Below are positions 48,103 to 57,798 of a stretch of DNA of 64,000 nucleotides, in pieces. Origin of the DNA: Oligoflexus tunisiensis (GTDB lineage: Bacteria; Bdellovibrionota_B; Oligoflexia; Oligoflexales; Oligoflexaceae); assembly GCF_001748245.1 (NCBI RefSeq), contig NZ_BDFO01000001.1:2998471-3062470 (forward strand), written 5' to 3'. Position numbers and translations under genes: made by a program. The notes under the pieces were generated by a model. It did no database searches. It had not been told where the DNA came from and saw only the letters and a list, made by a program, of their open reading frames with translations. Position 1 is the stretch's first letter. Every line of letters begins with the position of its first letter.

Positions 48103-48780
48103 ATGAGCAAGCGCTCCAAGGCAGACCGGAAAGCCCCCTCGAAGCCAAAGCCAGTGGATTTTAATTTAACGTCCCATGGCGTCCTGATCAGGATTTCAAG
48201 CAATCCTGACAGAATAGACTTTTTCGATCAGAAATTGGCAAGTTACGAAAAACAGCTCCGCAGCATGGATGCTGACTATGCTTATGAAGTGGCCCTGGGC
48301 AAAATTCAGATCGTGCTGAATGAGGTGTCGCTTGGAGCGCGGCCGCCGATTTCCTGCAAAGCGGGCTGCGGCGCCTGCTGTCATCAGAAAGTGGATCTGG
48401 GAACGCTTGAAGGGGATAAGATCAGGCAGCATCTTGCCGAAAACAGGATTGAAGTCGATACCGGTCGACTCGAGAAACAGGCCTCTGCCATGAAGAACGG
48501 CTCGTTTCAGAAGCTTTCCTATGAAGAACGACGTTGTATTTTCCTGGGAGATGATCAGAATTGCAGGATCTATAGCGCGCGACCTTTGATGTGTCGGCGG
48601 CATTTTGTTCAGAATGATCCCGCCATCTGCCGGACTGAAGATGTTTCCAAACTGGTGATGGATGTGAATCCCGATACCGATGCTTATCTTTCAGCCTATG
48701 TGACGAAAAATCCGACATCGAGTCTGCCCGAGTTTGTACAGGAAAACTGCTCCGCCTTGATCACATGCAAGGGATCGTAA
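48103..48780 (+). CDS. YkgJ-family cysteine-cluster protein
   Basis: 225 residues, cytoplasmic, with a basic N-terminus (SKRSKADRKAPSKPKP). It carries the YkgJ pattern CKAGCGACCHQKVDL near residues 85-99, then CIFLGDDQNCRIYSARPLMCRRHF, and a late Cys pair. The family is thought to bind zinc or an Fe-S cluster, and its role is unsettled. GAAGGAAG precedes the ATG. It converges with the LysR gene with only 3 bp between stops. Confidence 0.85.
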   Translation: MSKRSKADRKAPSKPKPVDFNLTSHGVLIRISSNPDRIDFFDQKLASYEKQLRSMDADYAYEVALGKIQIVLNEVSLGARPPISCKAGCGACCHQKVDLGTLEGDKIRQHLAENRIEVDTGRLEKQASAMKNGSFQKLSYEERRCIFLGDDQNCRIYSARPLMCRRHFVQNDPAICRTEDVSKLVMDVNPDTDAYLSAYVTKNPTSSLPEFVQENCSALITCKGS

Positions 48781-48783
48781 AGT

Positions 48784-49683
48784 TCATTCGTGAAAATACC
48801 GTAAAAGATGATCCCGGAAGAATAGGCGAGCTGGATCCTTGTCAGATCCGGTTTGCTCCTTAATCCAAATCGAACTTTTCAATTGCGCCTGCCGACCCCG
48901 GATGACGAAGAGGCGCCCGGCCTCGACGTGGGGGCGGGCTATTGACGAAGCCACAATTCCAATACCAACACCTTTCAGTATCAATTGGACGACGAGCTCG
49001 GAATGAGCCGCGTGCATAACGACGTTAAAGTCACGAATCCTCTTGCCAAAGTGATGCTGAGTCCACGCTGCGATGAGCTGGCTCTTCCGATAGTAATCAA
49101 TAAAGGGGGCCTTGCGCAGCTCGCTGGTTTCGAGCGAGCGCCGCGGGGGTTTCTGAGCGGACACGAGCCAGAGTTCTTCGGCCAGGATTTCCGTTTGCTC
49201 AAGTCCCAACGAGCGTTCCGAACGAAAAAGATTAATCGCAAAATCCAGACGCTTTTCATGCACCAGCCTGTCCAATTCCGAAGGCGCCGCAAAGGTGATA
49301 TCGATCTGAATCTGAGGATTTTCCCGATGCATCCAGGCTAAAAAGGCCGCGAGATCCGTGTTCGAATATCCATAGAAGACACCCAGGCGAATCACACCCT
49401 TGATCGCGTGGCGACTGCCGCGCACGCGGCTGAGGGCTTCACTCAAACCGGTTTGATAGTGTTCCAGTCCCTCGTAAAGTTTCTGGCCCTGGGGTGATAG
49501 ATGAAAACTCTTCCCCACGCGATCAAACAGTCGCGCTTCAAGGCTGTCTTCCAAATTCTTAATGCTCTGACTGACAGCGGAGGGTGTGAGCCGCAGTTGA
49601 GCAGCGGCTTTTGAAATGCCTCCCAGACGGGCGACCACCATGAAAACAGCCAGTTTATTCAGATCCATATCGTTAAGTTTCAT
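48784..49683 (-). CDS. LysR-type regulator beside metE
   Basis: 299 residues. N-terminal winged HTH (MDLNKLAVFMVVARLGGISKAAAQLRLTPSAVSQSIKNLEDSLEARLFDR) followed by an effector-binding domain (KGVIRLGVFYG, GVGIGIVASSIARPHVEAGRL). It diverges from metE over 98 bp containing an AT-rich interrupted palindrome, the usual layout for a LysR regulator and its target. By position it could be the functional counterpart of MetR, responding to homocysteine, but its sequence does not by itself identify it as MetR. Start could also be five codons downstream. Confidence 0.88.
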   Translation of the reverse strand: MKLNDMDLNKLAVFMVVARLGGISKAAAQLRLTPSAVSQSIKNLEDSLEARLFDRVGKSFHLSPQGQKLYEGLEHYQTGLSEALSRVRGSRHAIKGVIRLGVFYGYSNTDLAAFLAWMHRENPQIQIDITFAAPSELDRLVHEKRLDFAINLFRSERSLGLEQTEILAEELWLVSAQKPPRRSLETSELRKAPFIDYYRKSQLIAAWTQHHFGKRIRDFNVVMHAAHSELVVQLILKGVGIGIVASSIARPHVEAGRLFVIRGRQAQLKSSIWIKEQTGSDKDPARLFFRDHLLRYFHE

Positions 49684-49712
49684 TACACATTACTTTCAAT
49701 CCATTTAATTTT

Positions 49713-49733
49713 ATTAAGGAGCAATCCTTTAAT
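49713..49733. promoter_or_regulatory. Candidate LysR operator in metE promoter
   Basis: ATTAAGGA (49713-49720), four-base spacer, TCCTTTAAT (49725-49733): an inverted repeat with one extra base, AT-rich, lying midway between the divergent LysR and metE starts. It contains a T-N11-A arrangement as in LysR boxes. It is unlike the E. coli MetR consensus, so binding is inferred from position only. Confidence 0.45.
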
Positions 49734-49781
49734 ACTCTGGGCAATAACTTTGGGCTAGACAATAATCAATGGAGATGGACC

Positions 49782-52142
49782 ATGACTGTAGCGGCAAGCA
49801 ATTTGGGTTTTCCAAGAATCGGACTGGCAAGAGAACTCAAGAAAGCCCTTGAGGGGTATTGGGCTGGACGATCGACGGCTGAGGATCTTCAGAAAGACGC
49901 CCTGAGCCTGCGTAAAAGGCACTGGTTGATCATGAAAGAGGCGGGCATCCATTTTATCCCCAGCAATGACTTCTCGCTCTATGACCATATCCTGGATGCG
50001 GCCGAACTGTTTGGGGTCATTCCCAAGCGTTACCAGGAAATCACAGACCCTCTGAGCCGATATTTTGCGATGGCCCGGGGGCTCCAGGACGCTGCAGTCG
50101 GGATCGATCTGCAGGCTCTGGAAATGACCAAATGGTTTGATACCAACTATCACTACATCGTCCCCGAACTGGAACGCCAGCAGACATTCACGCTGAGTCC
50201 CGAAAAGATTCTGCGCGAGATTGAAGAGGCTCGGGCGCTCGGTCTGGAGGTTCGCCCAGTGATTCCTGGTCCTGTTACTTTTCTCAAGCTTTCCAAATGG
50301 GCTGGCAGCCAGGAGACGGGTGACTCCACCTTGAAACTTCTGACGGCCTTGCTTCCTTGCTATCGTCAGCTCCTTGGCCTGCTGGAACAGCAAGGGGTTT
50401 CGTGGATACAATTGGACGAGCCCTGCCTCACCCTGGATCTGGATGAGCTGGAACGGGCAGCCTATCGTCAGGCCTTTGCTTTCCTGAGCGGGGATCAGGC
50501 ACGGCCCCGGATCGTCCTGACAACGTATTTCGGTGGTCTTGGCGATAACCTTGCCCTTGCCTTGGAATCAGGCTTTGAAGCCTTGCATCTTGATCTGGTG
50601 CGTGCTCCTGAGCAGCTCGATTCCGTTCTGAAAGAAATAGGCTCCAAGATGATCCTTTCACTCGGTGTTGTCGACGGCCGCAATATCTGGCGAACGGATT
50701 TGGATCGGGCTCATCGACTGATCAGGCGGGCTGTCACTCAGCTCGGCACGGATCGGGTGATCATCGCGCCCTCCTGTGCGCTGCTCCATAGCCCCGTGGA
50801 TTTAAGCCGTGAAACAAGCCTGGATCCCATCATCCGCAGCTGGCTGGCTTTCTCAACACAGAAACTTCACGAGATCAAGGCGCTGGCTGATGCGGCCACG
50901 GAGAACTTTCCCCAGAATGAATTCTTTGTCGAAGCCCGACATGCCGTGGCCACCCGGGCCCGATCACCCCTGACCTGTAGGCCCGAAGTGCAGACGCGAC
51001 TCAGGGAACTGACACCGGCCATGCTGCAGCGCGAGCCTTTTGTGGTGAGGAATCGACAGCAGAAACAGCGCCTGGGCCTGCCTCTCTTGCCGACGACCAC
51101 GATCGGTTCATTTCCGCAGACAGGAGATGTACGCGGCGCACGGGCTGCCTGGCGGGCGGGACGCATGAGTGAGGCGGATTACCAGGAGTTCCTTGAGAAG
51201 GAAACGCAGAACTGCGTCGCACGGCAGGAACAACTGGGGCTCGATGTTTTGGTGCATGGAGAGTTCGAGCGCAATGATATGGTCGAATACTTCGGTGAAC
51301 AGATGGAAGGCTTTGCCTTTACGGAGAATGGCTGGGTGCAGAGTTATGGTTCGCGTTGCGTTAAACCACCGGTTCTTTATGGTGATGTCCGGCGCACGGG
51401 CCCTATGACCGTCGCATGGTCCCGTTATGCTCAATCCCTGACAACCCGGCCCATGAAGGGGATGTTGACGGGACCCGTCACCATACTGCAATGGTCCTTT
51501 GTGCGGGACGATCAGCCGCGCAGCGCGACGTGCATGCAATTGGCTCTGGCCTTGCGCGATGAACTTGTCGACCTGGAAGCGGCTGGCATTCCCATTATTC
51601 AGGTGGATGAACCGGCCGTCCGCGAGGGGCTGCCCCTCAGACGCGGAGAAAGGAGCGCTTATCTGCAGTGGGCCGTCGATGCCTTTCGTCTGGCCACCAG
51701 CGGCGTTCGCTGTGAAACGCAAATTCACACGCATATGTGCTATGCGCAGTTCGGTGATATTCTGGAAGCCATTGCAGCCATGGATGCTGACGTCATCTCC
51801 ATCGAAACTTCGCGCTCGCACATGGAACTCCTGCAGGATTTTGGTCATTTCCAATATCCCAATGAAGTGGGACCCGGAGTTTATGACATTCATTCTCCCC
51901 GTGTCCCGACGCAGGAGGAGATGGAGGAACTGCTCCAGCGCGCGGCGGAGGTGCTGCCGGTCGCCAGGTTGTGGGTCAACCCAGACTGTGGTCTTAAGAC
52001 CCGCGGCTGGCCGGAAGTGGAAGCGGCGCTCGCGAGGATGGTTGCGGCTGCGAAACGGACTCGGGAGCGTCTGACTGAGACAAGCGGATACAGACGGCAG
52101 GACGATTCATCACAGCCTCTATCACAAAATGCTTCGACTTGA
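49782..52142 (+). CDS. metE: Cobalamin-independent methionine synthase
   Basis: 786 residues. Transfers the methyl group of methyltetrahydrofolate (polyglutamate) to homocysteine, the last step of methionine synthesis, without B12. Two-barrel MetE layout: NLGFPRIGLARELKKALEGYW at the start, and the catalytic barrel from about 440 (LPTTTIGSFPQTGDVR). The four zinc ligands are His651 and Cys653 (THMCYAQFGD), Glu675 (SIETSRS) and Cys736 (NPDCGLKTR), each exactly ten residues beyond the E. coli positions. HGEFERNDMVEYFGEQ and GPVTILQWSFVRDDQ are also present. A GGAG precedes the ATG. Regulation by the divergent LysR protein is likely. Confidence 0.95.
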   Translation: MTVAASNLGFPRIGLARELKKALEGYWAGRSTAEDLQKDALSLRKRHWLIMKEAGIHFIPSNDFSLYDHILDAAELFGVIPKRYQEITDPLSRYFAMARGLQDAAVGIDLQALEMTKWFDTNYHYIVPELERQQTFTLSPEKILREIEEARALGLEVRPVIPGPVTFLKLSKWAGSQETGDSTLKLLTALLPCYRQLLGLLEQQGVSWIQLDEPCLTLDLDELERAAYRQAFAFLSGDQARPRIVLTTYFGGLGDNLALALESGFEALHLDLVRAPEQLDSVLKEIGSKMILSLGVVDGRNIWRTDLDRAHRLIRRAVTQLGTDRVIIAPSCALLHSPVDLSRETSLDPIIRSWLAFSTQKLHEIKALADAATENFPQNEFFVEARHAVATRARSPLTCRPEVQTRLRELTPAMLQREPFVVRNRQQKQRLGLPLLPTTTIGSFPQTGDVRGARAAWRAGRMSEADYQEFLEKETQNCVARQEQLGLDVLVHGEFERNDMVEYFGEQMEGFAFTENGWVQSYGSRCVKPPVLYGDVRRTGPMTVAWSRYAQSLTTRPMKGMLTGPVTILQWSFVRDDQPRSATCMQLALALRDELVDLEAAGIPIIQVDEPAVREGLPLRRGERSAYLQWAVDAFRLATSGVRCETQIHTHMCYAQFGDILEAIAAMDADVISIETSRSHMELLQDFGHFQYPNEVGPGVYDIHSPRVPTQEEMEELLQRAAEVLPVARLWVNPDCGLKTRGWPEVEAALARMVAAAKRTRERLTETSGYRRQDDSSQPLSQNAST

Positions 52143-52155
52143 ACGATGTCTCGAT

Positions 52156-52740
52156 TTATAGGATCGCAAGCAGCTGCCGGCAGGACCTGCGGATAAAATC
52201 CTGCCGGTCATGTATCTTGTTCCATTGACCATCAATGAAAAGGCGCGACATTCCATGGACCATAGCCCAGGCGAGGTTCGCCATGTGGGTCGTGTCTTCT
52301 TCCGTGGAGTTGGGTGGAAGGCAGGTGGCCACCGCCTGTTTGAGAAAGCCAAAGGATTTCGAGGACAGCTGTTTGATTTCTCTGAAACGCTCGTCCTGAA
52401 AGAACTTGGGATCAAACATCAGCCGATAGTGGGACGAGTTATCCAGGGCAAAGTTAATATAGGCAACGCCGAGCTCCAAAACGTGTTCTTTTGAAGACAG
52501 GCTTCTATTCGCTGTCACCAGTTCCAGAGCGTCCACAAATTTCCGATAACCCTCCTCCGCGACCACGGCCAGAAGATGCTCCACACTTTCAAAGTGCCGA
52601 TAGGGTGCCGTGCGTGATACCTCCAGACGCCGCGCCAGTTCACGAAAGCCAATCAAAGCGCCTTCGTCATTGCGGAGCATTTCCAGGGTCTCAGCAATCA
52701 GGGCCTCCCTGAGATCACCATGATGATATTTTTTGGTCAT
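52156..52740 (-). CDS. TetR-family regulator
   Basis: About 194 residues, starting at the ATG that gives the family-typical MTKKYHHGDLREALI (an ATG at 52779 is possible but has no ribosome site). HTH: IGFRELARRLEVSRTAPYRHFESVEHLLAVVAEEGY. The C-terminal ligand domain has the YRLMFDPKF motif of the WHG subfamily. It diverges from the FAD enzyme gene; the shared region contains an imperfect palindrome around TATAGTATG at 52777-52791 that could be its operator. It probably represses the oxidoreductase in the absence of a lipid-like ligand. Confidence 0.87.
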   Translation of the reverse strand: MTKKYHHGDLREALIAETLEMLRNDEGALIGFRELARRLEVSRTAPYRHFESVEHLLAVVAEEGYRKFVDALELVTANRSLSSKEHVLELGVAYINFALDNSSHYRLMFDPKFFQDERFREIKQLSSKSFGFLKQAVATCLPPNSTEEDTTHMANLAWAMVHGMSRLFIDGQWNKIHDRQDFIRRSCRQLLAIL

Positions 52741-52826
52741 TTCCTCGCGATCCGCTCCCGATGTTGACGGTGACAACATTCGTATAGTATGCAGAAGGAA
52801 GAAGAGTCAATACAGGAGTCGTGCGC

Positions 52827-54458
52827 ATGACGATCGGAACGTTGTTACGTCGGGCAAGCCTTGAAAATCATTATGATACTATCGTGATAGGATCCGGGAT
52901 CGGGGGACTGACGACCGCAGTCTGTCTGGCCAAGGCTGGGCAAAAGGTCCTGGTGCTGGAACGTCATTACACAGCCGGTGGGTTTACTCATACCTATGAA
53001 CGCAAGGGTTATGAGTGGGACGTGGGTGTTCATTATATTGGCGACGTCCATCGCGAGGGGTCCACCCTGCGTCGTGTGTTTGATTACATCAGTGATCAAC
53101 GCATCCAGTGGGCTGAGATGGAAGAGGTCTATGATCGCATCTATATTGGTTCGGAATCCTTTGACTATGTGAAGGGCGAGGACGCCTTTCGGGAACGGAT
53201 GATCCAGAGGTTTCCTGAGGAAAGAAACGCGATCATTGAATATTTGAAGTTGGTCAAACAAGCCAACCGAAGCTCGTCCTCGTATTTCATGGAACACGCT
53301 CTTCCCTCCTGGTTGGCAAAAATTCTTCATAAAAAACTCACCGCTAACTTTCTGCATTATGCATCGCAAACCACGGAGGAGGTTCTTCTTGGGCTGACCA
53401 AAAACCGCAAGTTGATTGCGGTGCTGACAGGGCAGTGGGGCGACTACGGTCTGCCTCCCAGCCAGTCGAGTTTTGTCATCCATGCCATGGTTGCGAAACA
53501 TTATCTCAATGGTGCCGCCTATCCCGTGGGTGGTTCGGCTGTGATCGCGCAGGAATTGGATGCCGTGCTGCGTAATCATGGGGCACAGTTGATCACAAGC
53601 GCCGAAGTGGAGTCCATTGTCACACAGGGAAATAAAGCGACGGGCGTAAAATTAGTGGATGGGCGCATTATTCATGCGAAGAACGTCGTCAGCGGGGCTG
53701 GCGTCATCAATACCTTTCAAAAGCTCTTACCCGACACATGTTCCGTCAAAGGCGAATATCTGAAGAATCTCCAGTACGTAAGCCCTTCTTTTGCCCATAT
53801 GTGTCTTTATATCGGGCTCAAGGTCAACCCTCGCGAGCTCGGTATTCCCACGACCAACCTTTGGATTTACCCCAACGAACATCATGATGCGAATCTGGCC
53901 CAATTCATGCCCGAACCTGGCTTGGAGTTCCCGGTCGTCTATATCTCCTTTCCTTCCAGCAAAGATCCCGCTTGGGAGACGAAGCATCCGGGGAAAGGCA
54001 CCATCGAGATGGTGGTCCCGGCACCCTATCAATGGTTCGAGAAGTGGAAGGACACGAAATGGCAAAAACGCGGTTCTGAATACAAGCAACTGAAGCAGGA
54101 TATCACGGACCGCCTGCTCTCCATCCTTTTGGAAAAATTCCCTCAGCTGAAAGACAAAATCCATTACACCGAACTTTCGAGTCCACTTTCCACGGCTCAT
54201 TTCAGCAACTATCAGAAGGGCGAGATCTACGGCATCAATCACGACCCCCAGCGCTTTAAGGAGCGCTGGCTGAGAACCGACACACCCGTTCGGAATTTGT
54301 ACCTGACAGGGCAGGACATCGTGACCTGTGGAGTCGGCGGGGCTTTAAGCGCGGGCGTCCTGACGGCCATCCGTGTGCTCGGGCCGTTTCGCGCCCGGCA
54401 TCTGATCAATTTGATGAAGCCGTATAAGCCCAAAGCACAATCGGTGGCATCAGCCTAG
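52827..54458 (+). CDS. RetSat/CrtI-like FAD oxidoreductase
   Basis: 543 residues from an ATG with GGAG eight bases upstream (a GTG six bases earlier is possible). Dinucleotide-binding start YDTIVIGSGIGGLTTAVCLAKAGQKVLVLERH, then TAGGFTHTYERKGYEWDVGVHYIGD, and a late NLYLTGQDIVTCGVGGALSAGVLTA, the flavin-binding end of phytoene desaturase-like enzymes. Whole-length traits favour the all-trans-retinol 13,14-reductase (RetSat) branch over carotenoid desaturases. No carotenoid genes are adjacent. The substrate may be a polyunsaturated or isoprenoid lipid. Divergent TetR regulator upstream. Confidence 0.83.
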   Translation: MTIGTLLRRASLENHYDTIVIGSGIGGLTTAVCLAKAGQKVLVLERHYTAGGFTHTYERKGYEWDVGVHYIGDVHREGSTLRRVFDYISDQRIQWAEMEEVYDRIYIGSESFDYVKGEDAFRERMIQRFPEERNAIIEYLKLVKQANRSSSSYFMEHALPSWLAKILHKKLTANFLHYASQTTEEVLLGLTKNRKLIAVLTGQWGDYGLPPSQSSFVIHAMVAKHYLNGAAYPVGGSAVIAQELDAVLRNHGAQLITSAEVESIVTQGNKATGVKLVDGRIIHAKNVVSGAGVINTFQKLLPDTCSVKGEYLKNLQYVSPSFAHMCLYIGLKVNPRELGIPTTNLWIYPNEHHDANLAQFMPEPGLEFPVVYISFPSSKDPAWETKHPGKGTIEMVVPAPYQWFEKWKDTKWQKRGSEYKQLKQDITDRLLSILLEKFPQLKDKIHYTELSSPLSTAHFSNYQKGEIYGINHDPQRFKERWLRTDTPVRNLYLTGQDIVTCGVGGALSAGVLTAIRVLGPFRARHLINLMKPYKPKAQSVASA

Positions 54459-54541
54459 GTTATGGCGGGTTAAGTTTTTCTGGAGTTATCAAGAAAATCC
54501 CTGAAATGCCGATAGGTCAGGAAAAATAGAGGATCGACTTC

Positions 54542-55498
54542 ATGAGAAATCGGGGACTTATCCTGGCCTGTTTGTGCCTGTTGCCTCATTGCGCCCGCAA
54601 AAATGAGGATCAGGCTACGACCGCCTCCCTGCCTCAGCGCGAAGTCCTGGATCCTTCCGTTTATACCATGACCGCCTATGTTTTCAGTGCTCCATCCCTT
54701 ACTGATAAAAATGCCAGGATAAGCGCGGAATGGTCCGACGGAGGCGGCGAATTTGTGCCAGGGTCAGAGGCCAGGCTCAGCCGCTTGCGGCATATCCTGA
54801 CGCCGGCTCAACGGAATCAAAGCCTCCAATTCAAGTTTGCAGTGAATGATGATGAGGCCAGCAGTGGGCCACTGAGTTTCAAGGACTGCGACTTTGCAGG
54901 CAGCGTAGGTTATCCCAGTGACGATTTTCGTCATATGATTGTGAATTACAACTTCGCTGTCGGCCCGACGCAAGGAGACAGCGTATCGGCTGACCCCCAG
55001 CCTGTGCCCACGCCTCAGCTTGCCGGTGCGATCCTGGAGCGCGCTCCGCTCGGTTCCTCGGGTCCTGATGAATTGGCTGTTCAATGCGAACGGATTCACA
55101 CGGAACCAGGGGAAAGGAGGATCATCCTCAAGATGACCACCAGCAGTGACCAACAGGTCAAGGTCGCAGCTGCAGGGAAAACCATCATTCCCATGGTTCT
55201 CTCGCGGGAAAGTTATCTTCCTTACATTAGACAACAGTTCGCCTTCGATTTCCCGGCCGGGTCGTCCGTTTCGGATGCAAAAATGGACATTACGGTTCAG
55301 TCGCCGAAAGGGGATCATAGCTACCAGGTGACTTTCCAACGATGTTTGAATCTGGTTTCAAGCCAGGATAAGGAATTGATCATCTCCCAGGAGCATGCGC
55401 TCTATTTTGATGAAGCCGGCAGGCTTGGGGATGGTGGTGATCTCACGTGTTGCCTTTCCAATGGAACCTGCCAGCAGATGATTGTGGGTCTACACTAG
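54542..55498 (+). CDS. Exported protein of unknown function, probable lipoprotein
   Basis: 318 residues. A short hydrophobic leader (GLILACLCLLPHC) with several Cys near its end suggests lipidation at Cys17 or nearby, though the box is imperfect. The rest is predicted beta-rich in two parts (about 40-145 and 150-310), joined by a Pro-rich turn (ADPQPVPTPQL). Late cysteines occur in FQRCLNLV and DLTCCLSNGTC and may form disulfides. I recognise no domain. The next gene downstream encodes a DKNYY lipoprotein on the same strand. Confidence 0.6.
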   Translation: MRNRGLILACLCLLPHCARKNEDQATTASLPQREVLDPSVYTMTAYVFSAPSLTDKNARISAEWSDGGGEFVPGSEARLSRLRHILTPAQRNQSLQFKFAVNDDEASSGPLSFKDCDFAGSVGYPSDDFRHMIVNYNFAVGPTQGDSVSADPQPVPTPQLAGAILERAPLGSSGPDELAVQCERIHTEPGERRIILKMTTSSDQQVKVAAAGKTIIPMVLSRESYLPYIRQQFAFDFPAGSSVSDAKMDITVQSPKGDHSYQVTFQRCLNLVSSQDKELIISQEHALYFDEAGRLGDGGDLTCCLSNGTCQQMIVGLH

Positions 55499-55636
55499 CG
55501 ATCCTGCTGACTCAGCTGTTCCAAAGTTTATCCATGTTCACAGCATGGGCGCTCGCGAGTCTTGATTTCCAGTAGGTTGTGAATGGCGCATTTTTTGCAG
55601 TTATTCCGTACATTCTCAAGATTAGAGGGAGAGTTT

Positions 55637-56701
55637 GTGACGAGCTGGAGAGCATTGGTAACTCTCGGTGTGCAGCTGATGATGCCGATGGCATGCAGCA
55701 GGAACCGGGATCAAAACTCTGATTTACAGCAAGAACCTGGCCTGGCATCGAGTTCGCCTTTCGAAAGCGTGACCTATTCCTATTCCAATTTCGTCAACAG
55801 CGGCTGCGGCAGCGACTCAGCTGATAAGTTTTTTTTGTTCAATGGTGATGATTTGAAAGAGCCGATTTTTGCAAGCCTGGCCGGCGCTCCGAAATCGATG
55901 TTTGACCGCAGCGTCGTCTGTAAGACTTCCGCAAGAGGCTATGACCTTCGTCAAATCAGATTAAAGATTAAGAGATCGGACGGCTCGTCCGAGATCCTGG
56001 CATCGCCAGATCTGGGCTGCGTTCGGGAGGTTTCCCCCGACTTGACTGGTGTCATCCCATCTGAGCTTCTGAGCGAGCTGAACGAGGCCCTTCAGCCAAA
56101 ATCCATGAAATCTGCGCCATCCTTCCAGCAAAGCAAACTTGCCGTCTATTATCGGGATGAGCGGCTCATGCCTCTCGATCTTGCCAGCTTTGAAGCGCTC
56201 GGTAGCTATGCCTGGGACAACTCAAGAGTTTATTTTTTGAGTAAGGTCCTGGAGAGCGCGGATCGAAGCAGCTTCACAGCTTTGGCATCCGGTTGGGCCA
56301 AGGACCAGAATCATGCCTACTTCAATGGTGAGATCGTCGTCGGAGCTGACCCAGGATCGCTGACATTGGATAAAATCAATCCAAATTATGCTGTTGATTC
56401 CAAACAGGTTTACTATCAGGGCCATGCTGTTCCCGGTGTTGTTCCGGAGGACTTCGCGTGCCTGGATTCCGATTTTTGCAAGAACAACAGTCAGGTGCTG
56501 TTCTTGAACAACCTCGTGCCCGATGTTGACGCTCCATCATTTGTCGTTGATTCATGTTCGAGGGGCCCGCAACCTCGAATGCTTTGTACTATCCCCTCAA
56601 GGATGAAACTGGTCTGTCAGGTGCATGACAAGAACCGAAGTTTTGTCCTGGAGGAACCCCCGAGCGCAATCCTGTCCCTGGAAGGATCGGATATGCATTA
56701 G
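55637..56701 (+). CDS. DKNYY-repeat lipoprotein, second copy
   Basis: 354 residues from a GTG preceded by GGGAG; an upstream ATG at 55583 adds a stretch that would spoil the signal peptide. Leader LVTLGVQLMMPMAC. After a region with SRNRDQN and a Cys-containing beta part, repeats run from about 185: YYRDERLMPLDLASFEALGSYAW, NSRVYFLSKVLESADRSSFTALASGWA, DQNHAYFNGEIVVGADPGSLTL, DSKQVYYQGHAVPGV. Layout matches the protein at 37222-38415, so they are paralogues, possibly with different N-terminal domains. Function unknown; surface exposure is likely. Confidence 0.72.
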   Translation: MTSWRALVTLGVQLMMPMACSRNRDQNSDLQQEPGLASSSPFESVTYSYSNFVNSGCGSDSADKFFLFNGDDLKEPIFASLAGAPKSMFDRSVVCKTSARGYDLRQIRLKIKRSDGSSEILASPDLGCVREVSPDLTGVIPSELLSELNEALQPKSMKSAPSFQQSKLAVYYRDERLMPLDLASFEALGSYAWDNSRVYFLSKVLESADRSSFTALASGWAKDQNHAYFNGEIVVGADPGSLTLDKINPNYAVDSKQVYYQGHAVPGVVPEDFACLDSDFCKNNSQVLFLNNLVPDVDAPSFVVDSCSRGPQPRMLCTIPSRMKLVCQVHDKNRSFVLEEPPSAILSLEGSDMH

Positions 56702-56816
56702 ATTGACTTATCCATTCATTTTATCCTTGCCAACCAGCAGCGTTTCCTTCAAATGATGACGTGGAATGCCCGGTGGACGTCCGGTCCGGGCCCTCATCAC
56801 AATGCATGGATGTGTC

Positions 56817-57782
56817 ATGAATCTTGCTTATGTAAAGTCGTTGAGTACACTTCTGAAGCAACCGATCGGGGCAGGAATTCAGCCGCAACTGGTCGATATT
56901 CAAAGCCCTCTTTACCGGCCCCAGTACTTCGGCGAACTGATTCGCGGTATGGCCCGCAGGCATCGGCCTCGCTTGCGGAAGAAAGTGCCGGCCGCCACGG
57001 CCCAGGTTCGCTTCAGTGAGCTGGACCGCCACGACTGGCATCAATTCATTGCGCAGACCCAGGATCACATCCAGGCTCCACTGACCTATTACAACAGCGC
57101 AGGCGCCTTCTGCCTGTTCCGGATTCTGGGCGCACTGCGGATCAACTTCAGTACGATCCTGCACCTTCAGTCGAACTACGAGCTGACCGCCCCGCTCGAG
57201 ACTGTAAAACCCGACAGTGTCTATACGATGAAGATGGAGCTGTCAGACGTTGTCCCCCGCAAGAACCAGTGTATCCTCATCATGAGAACGGAACTTGCGG
57301 ATGAGAACGGCCGCGTGGTGCGCGTGCATAAGGATTTCTGGTTCGTGAAGAAGTGTCCGCCGCACTTTCTCGAAGGGATAGCCTCCGATCAGGTGGAACT
57401 CGCCGAGCGCTTCCGGGGACTTTCGAAGCGCATGAGCAGCTGGCAAACCTGGGATGGCAACACGGTCAAACGTCAGCATCGTCTCGGAGCCCAGGCTGGA
57501 CTCGATTACGGCCGTATTTCCGGTGATCACAATATCATCCATACCACGACCTGGGGCGCCCGGCTCTGTGGGCAGAAACGCCCTTTCCTGCAAGGATTTG
57601 GGGTTATGAACCTGACTCTGCATTATGCCACGCAGGTGAAAGGTTCGCCGGCCGAATCGATATCCATTACCTTTGCTCGTCCGGCTCTGGTCGATCAGGT
57701 CCTCGACTTCCATTTCAATGGCAATGCCTTCGAAATCTGTGATGAGAGACAGCGCCTCGTCGCATTTGGGCAGTATTCCTGA
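56817..57782 (+). CDS. MaoC-like hotdog-fold dehydratase
   Basis: About 321 residues (start uncertain; in-frame ATGs also at 56766 and 56802). The C-terminal hydratase motif is GLDYGRISGDHNIIHTTTWGARLCG followed by FLQGFGVMNL, matching the Asp/His hydratase-2 signature of MaoC enzymes. The N-terminal half is a second, degenerate hotdog (about 80-190). It should act on enoyl-thioesters in fatty-acid or related chemistry. No other fatty-acid gene is adjacent. Confidence 0.75.
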   Translation: MNLAYVKSLSTLLKQPIGAGIQPQLVDIQSPLYRPQYFGELIRGMARRHRPRLRKKVPAATAQVRFSELDRHDWHQFIAQTQDHIQAPLTYYNSAGAFCLFRILGALRINFSTILHLQSNYELTAPLETVKPDSVYTMKMELSDVVPRKNQCILIMRTELADENGRVVRVHKDFWFVKKCPPHFLEGIASDQVELAERFRGLSKRMSSWQTWDGNTVKRQHRLGAQAGLDYGRISGDHNIIHTTTWGARLCGQKRPFLQGFGVMNLTLHYATQVKGSPAESISITFARPALVDQVLDFHFNGNAFEICDERQRLVAFGQYS

Positions 57783-57798
57783 GCTGCAGACGTTCGCC

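Noticed and set aside
52777..52791. Imperfect palindrome as TetR operator
   Set aside because: Only about half of the positions match, so it is not listed as a separate feature.
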